Source: Athripsodes cinereus (Eukaryota; Arthropoda; Insecta; Trichoptera; Leptoceridae). Taken from it: a stretch of 64,000 nt of DNA. Made by a program: the position numbers and the translations under genes. The stretch spans positions 27,104,000 through 27,167,999 of the forward strand of contig OX388314.1 in the NCBI GenBank assembly GCA_947579605.1, in the 5' to 3' direction. The notes under the pieces were generated by a model. The model was not told the DNA's origin. It saw only the letters and a program-made list of their open reading frames with translations, and ran no database searches. Shown here piece by piece: positions 55,901-64,000 of this stretch. Each line of letters begins with the position of its first letter. Within the stretch, counting starts at the first letter, position 1.

Positions 55901-56913
55901 TTCTCCTAAAAATATCAAATAAATAAAAATTCTGATTATTTTACTTAACATATCAATATTTAAACCATTTTAATACCTTTTCATCATCTTCACAATTGGC
56001 TAAATCTCCAAGTGACCTTGCGGCAAATTTCGGAGCTTGGAAACTATATGTATATTCTGAAGAAACATCTTTTAAAGATCCTGATTCCAAACAAAGGTTA
56101 TCTCTCTTTTGTGAATCTATAAAATAAAATGAAATAAAGTGGGTATTGTCTGATTATTTTTGACATAGATGCAACTGTTAATAGACTTGTGGTGTCACGT
56201 AGAAGTAGTTTGGCTAATTACGATTATGTCAACCGTGATCTCTGCGTGGCCAGATGTTGTTATGGAACCAAATTACAAGTGATAAAGTTGATATTTTCAA
56301 CCGACGGTACTTGGTGGAAATTCATGTTGAATTAATTAAAATAAAACACTTATTAGTAGTATATCCACGGTGATTTTTTATTGGACGCGAGCCGGCTTTC
56401 AAGAGCTTCCGCTCTCATCATCAGCCTGATCACTTTTCGCCAGCCTGATGATGAGAGCGGAAGCTCTTGAAAGCCGGCTCGCGTCCAATAAAAAGTCACC
56501 GTGGATATACTACTAATAAGTGTTTTATTTTAATTAAATTACAAGTGATTTGTGAACCTTGGGCAGTGTGGATGTATTCAAGACAAGGTTAGAAACCCGA
56601 ATTATTTACGAAATGTTATAGAGACCCATATATATGTAGGTTCATATTATGTGCTTTTGTGATGATTTTCCACAAAATTGTGCATTTGGAAATAAATTGT
56701 CTAGAGGTTACTACTATATTTATTTGCAATGTCGTGTTAACTAAAAACATTAAGATAGATAAATTGTGTATGATTATACCAGTTGGACGACGTCTGCTAT
56801 ACCATCTGAGTTCATCAACGGTCATACCAGGCGGGAACCCTTCTCCAAGCCTTCCATCAGCACCAAGAGAAGTAGAAAGAGCTGCACCACGATATCTGGA
56901 CGTATCATAGCGT
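52932..56913 (-). CDS. Repeat protein with about 34-residue EYKDxF/LxLEGD units, 5' exon missing
   Basis: Eight exons in minus order: 56913-56780, 56116-55977, 55905-55803, 55719-54761, 54675-54421, 54310-54201, 53786-53656 and 53161-52932; phases agree, giving at least 686 residues ending WHSPWYKYPDE. The large exon has six repeats of the form PEYKDxFxxF…RPxLLRRxTNLxLEGD (for example PEYKEVFVDFPRHRP, LLRRPTNLKCEGT). A further repeat (QPEYRKAYVDYLIRERLPRS) lies in the next exon. Later exons are basic and Ser-rich (SPRRSESPTYRL). Short repeats with EY-x-x-F are seen in SAXO and MDM1 microtubule-binding proteins, so a ciliary or centriolar role is possible, but this is a guess. The first exon here begins inside a codon, so the start lies upstream and was not found. 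Confidence 0.82.
56369..56437 (-). ncRNA. Hammerhead ribozyme motif, left arm
   Basis: The mirror copy, minus strand: CTGATGA at 56424-56418, the same stem II, GAAA at 56400-56397 and AGCCGGCT. Same strand as the host gene. Its stem I 5' strand lies in the spacer and is less well matched than in the right arm. Confidence 0.62.
56432..56500 (+). ncRNA. Hammerhead ribozyme motif, right arm
   Basis: CTGATGA (56445-56451), stem II GAGAGC-GGAA-GCTCTT (56453-56468, GNRA-like loop), GAAA (56469-56472), palindromic stem III AGCCGGCT (56472-56479), cleavage-site C at 56480. Stem I has 2 bp next to the core, an internal loop and then ACTTTT pairing with AAAAGT. All core bases fit. Confidence 0.72.
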
Positions 56914-57324
56914 CTGGAAAAGAAAAATAAGGAAAACTCAGTATAAAATTTCAATATATCTGTACCGTCAGAACAAATAGTCATATAGGCATAAAATTTT
57001 TGATTCCGAATTCTGAATATTACAATGTTTTTATGGCACGCAATGGATGACTTGTTTGTAGATAACATGCGGTAAGTAGACTGGCTAGCTAAATAAATTT
57101 CTAATCTTAAAAAATTGTTTTAAATCCCCGCAAAATATTAATTTGCGGCAACATTGTGACCTATCCATACAAAAAAGGAATCTTCTTCTTCAAGTGCCTT
57201 GTCGGGTCCCCCCAACGTTGGCGATCACCTCGGCGAACTTAAAAAAAAAATATTAAAAATATGAAAAAAGGAATATTGTTTTAAATTTGAATTGGATAAA
57301 TGTATGAAAAAAAAAAAAAAAAAA

Positions 57325-57590
57325 TCCCGTGGAGCACCCGGTAAAGAATTGGTCTCCCACTCTTCTCCATAAGTTTTCGAGTGTCCTGTAAAAGGCAGGT
57401 GTTCGAAAAAATAAGACATTTTACATCTCAAATTCGGCGATGAGGTTTGCCACCCATCCTGAATGTCTTAATTTTATATTGGCACGGAGAAGACAGCTTG
57501 CATGTTTTATATGCAGCTGGTCTGCTGGCTACCCCACTTGTGGGATACGCCGTGATGGTATAGTAGTATAGTAGTAGTAGTAAATGTATG
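57325..57590 (+). mobile_element. SINE with RTE-like 3' tail, best copy
   Basis: Begins CCCGTGGAGCACCCGGTAAA, continues with GAGTGTCCTGTAAAAGGCAG, GCCACCCATCCTGAATGTCT and ATATGCAGCTGGTCTGCTGG, and ends CTACCCCACTTGTGGGATAC followed by GTATAGTAGTATAGTAGTAG. Other pieces lie at 5745, 27730, 28881, 35112, 39661, 61014 and 62690. Confidence 0.75.
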
Positions 57591-57599
57591 AATGTTGGA

Positions 57600-57920
57600 T
57601 GATTTATTCGGCACTATTTAATGGCCCGGCAGCATCCATCTCAAGGGAGCGGGAAGTAATGTTGGAAAAGCGATGCCTTCAACTTGCATCTGAACGTTGT
57701 TATTGACTGGTTTTTACGAAGGTCCTCGGGAAGTCGTTTCCAGATGACGGGTCCTGCGACGTCAAAAGCCCTATCATAGAAGCATGACTTGTTTGCTCTA
57801 TTGATCTCGTCCAGCATATTGGTGGATGACTTAGCTGAGCGTAGGGGTCTACTTGTAGGTGTTTTGAGAACACAGAGCTCAGAAAGTGACTGAGGTGCCA
57901 TATTGTAAATGACTTCATTG
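57600..57920 (-). mobile_element. L2/CR1-type LINE, C-terminal fragment
   Basis: The 86-residue frame MAPQSLSELCVLKTPTSRPL continues to IWKRLPEDLRKNQSITTFRC and KLKASLF. Same family type as 25280-25635, opposite strand. Confidence 0.75.
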
Positions 57921-57969
57921 TATATAATAATAACTAGAAATTATACCTAATATTTAACACATAACACAT

Positions 57970-58230
57970 AACACGTGTAGACAATAACACATAACACGTG
58001 TAGACAATTCACACAGACCGAGCTAGTCCCAAACTAAGATATGAATCTTGTATTATGGGTACTAACACGGCGATACACATATACAATGCACTAAACACAT
58101 ATACATGTAACACCCAGACCCAGGACAATCTGAAAAAGGTCATTCTTCATTTTGCCCTGGCCGGGAATCGAACCCGGGACCTCGTGACTCAAAGGCAAGT
58201 GCGTTAGCCTCCGCGCCACACCGGTCGCCA
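57970..58230 (-). mobile_element. tRNA-headed SINE, full-length copy
   Basis: On the minus strand GGCGACCGGTGTGGCGCGGA, GGCTAACGCACTTGCCTTTG and CCCGGGTTCGATTCCCGGCC give clear box A and box B. The body ends CTAGCTCGGTCTGTGTGAAT followed by a short tandem of GTCTACACGTGTTATGTGTT. A second copy without the head is at 61203-61382. The head resembles a tRNA but is the SINE promoter, not a free tRNA gene. Confidence 0.8.
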
Positions 58231-58376
58231 CTATGTATGTTATGTTGATCGAATTTACGATAAATGATTATATTTTTAATCGTCGGTGAGTTAAGGATTT
58301 GGTGAGTTATTAATTTTTTATCGAATTAATGAAAAACTGAGGATATGTTTTTCGTTGACGAATTAATTCCGTTAAT

Positions 58377-60712
58377 CCTTAATTTAAGAAAGTTAAACAA
58401 AATTTATTCAGTGAAACTGTAAATGATTGTATTGAGAAAATGGTAAGTGTGAATATAGAAGACTTACAAGATATTATTAAAGTTGGAAAGGAGACTGCAA
58501 CATCTATCTTAAAACATAGAATCAGAAAAAATAATGACTGGCTAACGCCTTATATTCTTAAGCTGATTGAAAGACGTAATAGACTTTACAAGATATTTAA
58601 AAAGAAACCTACTGAAATAAATAGGATTAATTTAAAAAAAATGTAAAAATCTGGTTACTTCAAAAATTAAAAATGCTAAAAAAATACATATTAATAACAG
58701 AATTGACACCACAAATGGTGATAGTAGGAAACTTTGGAAAATTATTAATAATGTGATAAATAACACTGACAGCACTAAGAGTAAAGATATAATTAATGAA
58801 CTGTGCATTGATAATGTAATATTGAAGGATTCACAGGATATTGCAAACTCGATGAATTTATATTTCCAATCAATCGGCAAAAAGTTATATGAAAAAATTG
58901 TGAATATAAATAGTGTCTCAAACATGATTGGTGCCTCCTCTGTTGAACCTACATCCATAAATACCATATTCTTATCACCTACTAATGAACAAGAGGTAAT
59001 CAAGATTATTGAAGCATTTAAACCAAGTTATTCCGCTGGATTAGATGGCATTACATCGATCGACTTAAAGAATATTGTGATAAGTGTTGCCAAAGTGCTG
59101 ACTTCAATTGTTAATGATATATTTGAAAGGGGTGAATTTCCCCAATGTCTTAAAACGGCACTGATAACTCCAGTTTTCAAAAGTGACTCCAGAGTGGAGT
59201 GTGGTAATTATAGACCAATTAGCATCCTGAGTTGCTTTAGCAAAGTCATTGAGAAACTTTTATATCGTAGAATAGTTGATTTCGTTGAAAAGAATTCTGG
59301 CTTTGACAAATGCCAATATGGCTTTCAAAGGGGAAGCGGAACAACTTCTGCAATAATTGATGCTCTGGAGCTTATCAATAATCAACTTGATAGCGGTAAA
59401 TATGTTGTGGCTGTGTCCATCGATTTGTCAAAGGCTTTTGACACTGTTGAACATAAAGGATTAATTGAATGCTTACAGAGGATTGGTATTAGAGGAAATG
59501 CATGCAAATTACTGGAAAGTTATTTGAGTAATAGAAATGCAATTACAAAAAATGGTAACAAATTAAGTGAGTCATGTAATGTAGAGATTGGCGTTCCACA
59601 AGGTTCGATATTGGGACCTTTATTGTATTTATTATATATTGATGACATGAAATATTTAAACCTTAAAGGAAAATACTTTATATACGCTGATGACACCCTT
59701 CTTGTGTACAGCGCAAGTAATGAAAGAGAACTTGAATTAGAAATAAATAACGATCTCAAAACATATGTGACATGGTTAAAAAAGAAATTTCTTACTGTTA
59801 ACGAAAAGAAAACAAATTATATTGTATTTAAAATGAAAAACAAGATTGATATTCAGCTAAATATAGTTATTAATGAAATTCCAATTGATAGAACTGACAA
59901 CATTAAATACTTAGGATTAGATATTGACGAAAAGCTTGCTTGGATCTCGCATGTAAATAATAAAATTGACAAGTTATCCCCACTTATTGGTGTGATGAGG
60001 AGAAATGAATTATTCAACAAAAGAATAAAACATACTGTATATCATGCTTTTATTGTGCCACATATAACGTACGGATTGCTTGCCTGGTCGCAATGTAGTA
60101 TGCAGGTTAGGAATTCAATGCAGAGAGTCATGAATAAGGTTTTAAAGAACATTCATGGATTAAGCAAATTAACTAGAACTGATGATTTATATAAGTTGAC
60201 CAATGAGCTTAACTTAGAACAAATGATAAAATTGGAAAAAGTGAAATATCTTCATAAAGTTAAAAGTGGACTAACTAAGACTAATTTAAAAGTGACATTG
60301 AATAATGATATACATCAGTACAGAACAAGAGCGCTTCTGACTTAAGAAACGAGTTGCCAAGAACTAATAGAAGAAGAAATGGCTTCAAATACACAGCTAC
60401 ATTGCTGTATAATGCAATATCAAAGGACATCAGAAGTTCAAAGAATATAAAACAGTACACTAAGAAAGTTAAGAATCTTATCAAGAATAATTTGATATAA
60501 CCAGTGTGATGTTAAATAATGTTTAATGATATTGATACCTACAATGCGGTGATGGTGAAGTGAATATATACAATATAGTTATAGTGTGATATAGTGTTCT
60601 TAAATTTAATGTAATTTGTAACATAATGGCCTTCTGAATCCAGCAGATTCTACCTGCTGTTTGAGGGTTTCTTTTAAATAAAATAAAAAATAAAATAATC
60701 CTATGCTCTTAC
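58377..60712 (+). mobile_element. 5'-truncated Jockey/CR1-type LINE with nearly intact reverse transcriptase
   Basis: Ends in an A-rich AATAAAATAAAAAATAAAAT tail. TAATTCCGTTAAT occurs on both sides (58364-58376 and 60713-60725) and may be the target duplication, though about 13 unexplained bases lie between tail and right copy. The endonuclease part is absent. Confidence 0.8.
58440..60501 (+). pseudogene. LINE reverse transcriptase, two frameshifts
   Basis: Piece 1 at 58440-58646, piece 2 at 58753-60345 (530 residues) and a C-terminal piece at about 60330-60501 (SDLRNELPRTNRRRNGFKYT, TATLLYNAISKDIR). Reverse transcriptase motifs are present: GLDGI, NYRPISILSC, QYGFQRGSGT, SIDLSKAFDTVEH, GVPQGSILGPLLYLLYIDD, and YADD at the catalytic site. 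The two breaks (near 58645 and 60335) are single frame changes, so the copy is young. Confidence 0.9.
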
Positions 60713-61009
60713 TAATTCCGTTAATTTTTCGATTATCTGTACCTACCCAGCTATGAATGTGGTAAAGTAAGTAATATAAATGATAATTAATTGAGAATGT
60801 GATGACGTACTACGGTCATGTACTGGCATCCACTGCGATTTAAAACTTTTAGTATGCTTCCTTCCGACTCATTCCATGTCAGTGGGTTAATGTTTCCATA
60901 GTATGTAGGTGCATGGTTGAGGGAGCCAGTAGGAACTAGAATCTCTTTAGCAGAGAGAGACCTGTTCTCTTTATAACGATGATTTTAATCAATAATGTTT
61001 TTATTTGTT

Positions 61010-61205
61010 TGTCCCGTGAAGTCCTCGGAAAAGAATAGTTCTCCCACTCTTTTCTGTAAGTTTTTCGAGTGTTCTGTAAAATGCAGGTATTCGTAAAACA
61101 TTACGCGTCATACATTTCACATCTTCAATTCAGCGATGAGGTATGCCACCCATGTTGATAGACTTATTTTTTGTTGATACAGAGAGGAGGACTTGCATGT
61201 TTTTG
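61010..61205 (+). mobile_element. SINE copy, 3' truncated
   Basis: CCCGTGAAGTCCTCGGAAAA, GAGTGTTCTGTAAAATGCAG, GATGAGGTATGCCACCCATG and GAGAGGAGGACTTGCATG follow the order of 57325-57540. Continues directly into the other SINE family at 61203. Confidence 0.7.
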
Positions 61206-61382
61206 TTAGTTAACATGTATAGACAATTTATACGGATCGAGCTAGTCCCAAACTAAGATAAGAATCTTGTAGGTACTGGGGATATCAACTCGACGATGCA
61301 CATATACATAGGTGCAATGCACTAAACACATAATCATGTAACATCAAGACCCAGAACAGTTTGAAAAACGTGGTTCTTCGTT
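61203..61382 (-). mobile_element. tRNA-headed SINE, head missing
   Basis: ATCGAGCTAGTCCCAAACTA, CGATGCACATATACAT and CATGTAACATCAAGACCCAG match the body at 57990-58130. Confidence 0.7.
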
Positions 61383-61879
61383 CGTTGAAATGGCCTTGTT
61401 GAAAATTACATACCGAACAGAAGAATATACAGCCTTAGGACGAGAAGAGCCAACTCCAGCAGCCTTCAGGGATAATAAGTTGGGACAAAGCCAGGAAGAA
61501 AAAGAAGAATAAACGTAGTATATGCGGATGTATACCAAATAGAAAAATAGAAAAGCTTGTGAGTATTAAACGCAATTTTTACAAATATCTGATAAAGAAG
61601 ATTCGCATTACTTGCATGGCAATAATTATTTAATCAGGAGTACCGAGTACTTATATGAAATGACGCTTTATAAGAATTATCGTTACATCAATGTTCATTG
61701 TATTGAACTTTAGGTTATGTTTTTAGTCGCAATAGGCTTGTTGGGAGTTTCAGAATGGATGGCACAGCTTGGCACAAGGGTAACATGGATACCTAATATC
61801 ATATTGTGGAGTTGCTTTGTGCCAGACACAGCAGGTAAAGAGTTGAGAGACAATATCAGAAGGAAACACTAATAACAAG
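61383..61879. other. Intergenic, no feature recognised
   Basis: A+T-rich, no supported frame. Confidence 0.4.
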
Positions 61880-62537
61880 TAGTGATGTGAGAAATTCTCC
61901 AGAGAAATTTCTCCGAGAATTTCTCCTCTGATGGAAGAGAAATTTCTCTCCATAATTTCCCAGTACACTTCGCAGCCAACCTGATTGATCCAAAAATTTG
62001 TGGGGGTGATTAAGGCCCAAATCAGAGGTTATTAACACTTTTTTCCAAGTAGGTACCTGCAATTTTTTTTAACTTAAATTTGGGCATGTGGGGTGTCAAA
62101 CGTCAAGATTTTTCATCAGTTATTAGCACTTTTTTCTGTGTAGGTACCTAACATTTTTTGTTAACTAAATATGGGTATGTGAGGTGAATAACTCATGTAT
62201 TTGCTGTTATCTGTTTATTTAAACCCAAGCGATGCCGGGTTAAAAAAACTAGTTACTAATAAGTGAACAATGAACCTAACGTAAAATTGAAAAACATCAA
62301 AAAAATCAATTTACCTGTTATATTTGTTCCTTTTAAAAACTATTCTGGTGATAAATTGTCTCAACATCTGTACATTGTTATTGATTGATTGAATTAAGTA
62401 TTTATTATTATTATTATAATATTGTTAAATAAAAAATAAAATTAAAATCTTCGAAAATTCTCTACTTCGAGAAATTTTCCGAGAAATTTCTCGGTAAATT
62501 TCTCGAAAAATTATTTCTTGAGATTTCCACAACACTA
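61880..62537. mobile_element. hAT-type element tiled with GAGAAATTTCTC motifs
   Basis: Ends TAGTGATGTGAGAAAT and, inverted, TAGTGTTGTGGAAATC. Flanks ATAACAAG (61872-61879) and ATAACAAA (62538-62545), an 8-bp duplication with one change. Both subterminal zones repeat GAGAAATTTCTC several times. The interior contains AACCCGGCATCGCTTGGGTT, a piece of another element. Confidence 0.8.
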
Positions 62538-62689
62538 ATAACAAATAGATGAATACAAGCACGCCATTTCCAAACTAAATAAACTATCTACTACGCAGAA
62601 CAAAGAAGTTCGTAATGAGATATTGTAGAAATTTATATAGCTATCGATAAATAAAAACAAATTGACTTGCTTGGACTTCCAAGGGTGTA

Positions 62690-62765
62690 GATTTTTACAA
62701 ACATCCCTGAAGAGTCCTCGGAATACAATAGCTCTCCCACTCTTTCCTGTAAGCTTTCAGCGTCC
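62690..62765 (+). mobile_element. SINE 5' fragment
   Basis: GAGTCCTCGGAATACAATAG and CTCTCCCACTCTTTCCTGTA are the head of the SINE seen at 57325 and 61014. Confidence 0.55.
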
Positions 62766-63009
62766 TTTTTTTTATTTGTTAGCCAAACAAAAAATACAGT
62801 CATTTGGTACATTATTACAAATAAATATATTAAATCAATATTTGACCAGTGAAGTTTGCGAATATCACAAGTAAATCAGTAGGTACGTTTACAAATCCAT
62901 AAAAAGCAAAAAAAAACATGAAATGAGTTAATCATATTCACATTATAAAACAAAAAAAGAACATGAACAATGAACATACAGTGAGCCATTGGAAAAAACA
63001 AAAAATATA

Positions 63010-63465
63010 ATAGCGCTCTAAAACGGGGAAATGGGGAATAAGAGGAATTTGTAGAAGGAAGGTATTCGTAGCAAAAGAAATTATGATTATCATCTTGAAG
63101 TGGACAGTGATGAACTATCGATGCCACTCCTCTATAAAGGCCTTACTTATTTTACAAAGGATGAATTGCATACTTATAACGTGTAATGAATTCGCTTGTT
63201 ACTCCATTTTGTGTAGTTATATATAAATTATAGAAAACACCACCGCATTCTGTTCTGTATAGAAAGGCAAAGTTGAAGATAGATGTGATGATGAAGATGA
63301 ATAGGAATCCATCGGGGAATGGAGAAGATATTTCAACTTCTACAGGACAGAGATTTATACGACAGTGATAGCCGACGTTTGGGTGACCAAACATGGCGTT
63401 GAAAAAAGAGAAAATGAGGAACATGTGTGTGTTATTGGGTGTCAGTTCTAAATGTTGGGACCATG
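63010..63465. other. Possible decayed coding sequence
   Basis: Open frames exist on both strands: minus 62876-63127 and 63152-63424; on plus, a run YDYHLEVDSDELSMPLLYKG up to HTYNV and, further on, RRYFNFYRTEIYTTVIADVW…VCVIGCQF with a stop between. The plus-strand reading looks more protein-like, but no family is recognised. Confidence 0.25.
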
Positions 63466-63487
63466 AGTTTTAATTAACTCTACATAA

Positions 63488-63770
63488 AACATTCACTGTG
63501 TCGGTGTTTAGGTAGTAGAATTCCATAACGAAATTAATAAAACAAATGTTTTATTCTACTAGACTTGAATTATTTAAAAGTGCCCTAGCACCGCTACACA
63601 CACAGTCACAGGTAATGTGTATTACAGAACACGTGATTGTATTAGTAACCGAGTAGCATCACTGTAATTGGCTGGTGAATTGTGTGTTGTGTATAGCAAA
63701 CTCATTATTGAAAGATGTGTTAGTAATCATTTACCATGAGCGGGGCACTCTTAAATAAATTCTACTCTAC
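63488..63770. repeat. Unidentified 300-bp repeat, copy 2
   Basis: Same as 45188-45490, same orientation. Confidence 0.8.
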
Positions 63771-63775
63771 GTGAT

Positions 63776-63880
63776 TTACTCTCTCGAGAGACGTCTTTCG
63801 CCTTGATAGGACATTGTCAATCAGCAAGTTAACGAGATTGTCCTAACAAGACGAAAGACGTCTCTCTCAAGAATAAATAA
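63776..63880. repeat. Short foldback
   Basis: GAGAGACGTCTTTCG…TAGGAC is inverted as GTCCTA-CAAGACGAAAGACGTCTCTCTC. Directly attached to the previous repeat; the flanking AATAAAACA-TTTGTTTTATTA words repeat around both. Confidence 0.7.
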
Positions 63881-64000
63881 CACAGTATAATAAAACATTT
63901 GTTTTATTAATTTCGTCCTAAATAAAACATTATTAATAATAATATGGCATTGGCATGTTGAAATTCAGTCTTTACAAATCAATATTACGCTGTCGAAAAT

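Larger units (their letters stand above)
56332..56537. mobile_element. Penelope-type terminal repeats fused as a palindrome
   Basis: Two 93-bp arms (56332-56424 and 56445-56537) are inverted with a 20-bp spacer and almost no differences. No coding sequence remains between them. Each arm holds a hammerhead ribozyme core, which ties it to Penelope-like terminal repeats. It lies in the intron between exons 56780 and 56116 of the repeat-protein gene. Confidence 0.75.

Noticed and set aside
58150..58230. tRNA gene
   Set aside because: A good box A/box B head, but it continues into a SINE body, and the body recurs at 61203 without the head.
62876..63424. Two hydrophobic minus-strand frames of 83 and 90 residues
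   Set aside because: Phe-rich composition looks like the reverse of A+T-rich sequence; the opposite strand is more protein-like but also broken.

Overview
This window is nuclear DNA of an animal, most likely an insect. It is A+T-rich and has intron-rich genes with GT-AG junctions. The repeat mix is Penelope-like, hAT, PIF/Harbinger and piggyBac DNA elements, Jockey/CR1-, L2-, R1- and RTE-type LINEs, and tRNA-headed SINEs. The exact order cannot be fixed from sequence alone. There are no bacterial operons and no CRISPR array. Most short open frames are chance frames or pieces of transposons.

Four host genes can be assembled by joining exons whose phases agree. (1) 5234-17732 (-): splicing factor SF3B3/SAP130, complete, 17 coding exons plus a non-coding first exon near 18374. 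(2) 27358-29110 (+): a small single-pass membrane protein of the MXRA7 type, three exons. (3) 39923-48146 (-): a nuclear protein of about 322 residues with an acidic N-terminus, an AT-hook and two chromodomains, eight exons. (4) 52932-56913 (-): a protein made of about seven 34-residue repeats, somewhat like microtubule-stabilising (SAXO/MDM1-type) repeats; its 5' exon was not found.

The rest is dominated by mobile DNA. 1-5200 holds small TIR elements and SINE/LINE scraps. 19638-25135 is a nested stack: a hAT-type element with an 8-bp target duplication, a decayed Jockey/CR1-type LINE inside it, three Harbinger MITEs of exactly 473 bp in both, and a LINE 3' fragment. 25280-26900 holds 5'-truncated LINEs and SINEs. 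29.2-39.9 kb is gene-poor and holds foldbacks, minisatellites and SINEs. 48620-50988 is a relic piggyBac element split by other insertions. 57-64 kb holds SINEs, an almost intact LINE reverse transcriptase, a hAT element and an unidentified repeat.

The most unusual structures are two Penelope-derived loci, one in an intron of SF3B3 (12539-13461) and one in an intron of the repeat-protein gene (56332-56537). In both, inverted terminal repeats carry what look like complete hammerhead ribozymes with palindromic stem III. Also notable are a TIR element in the chromodomain gene that can encode a three-exon 99-residue protein, and hAT elements that tile their own subterminal motif.
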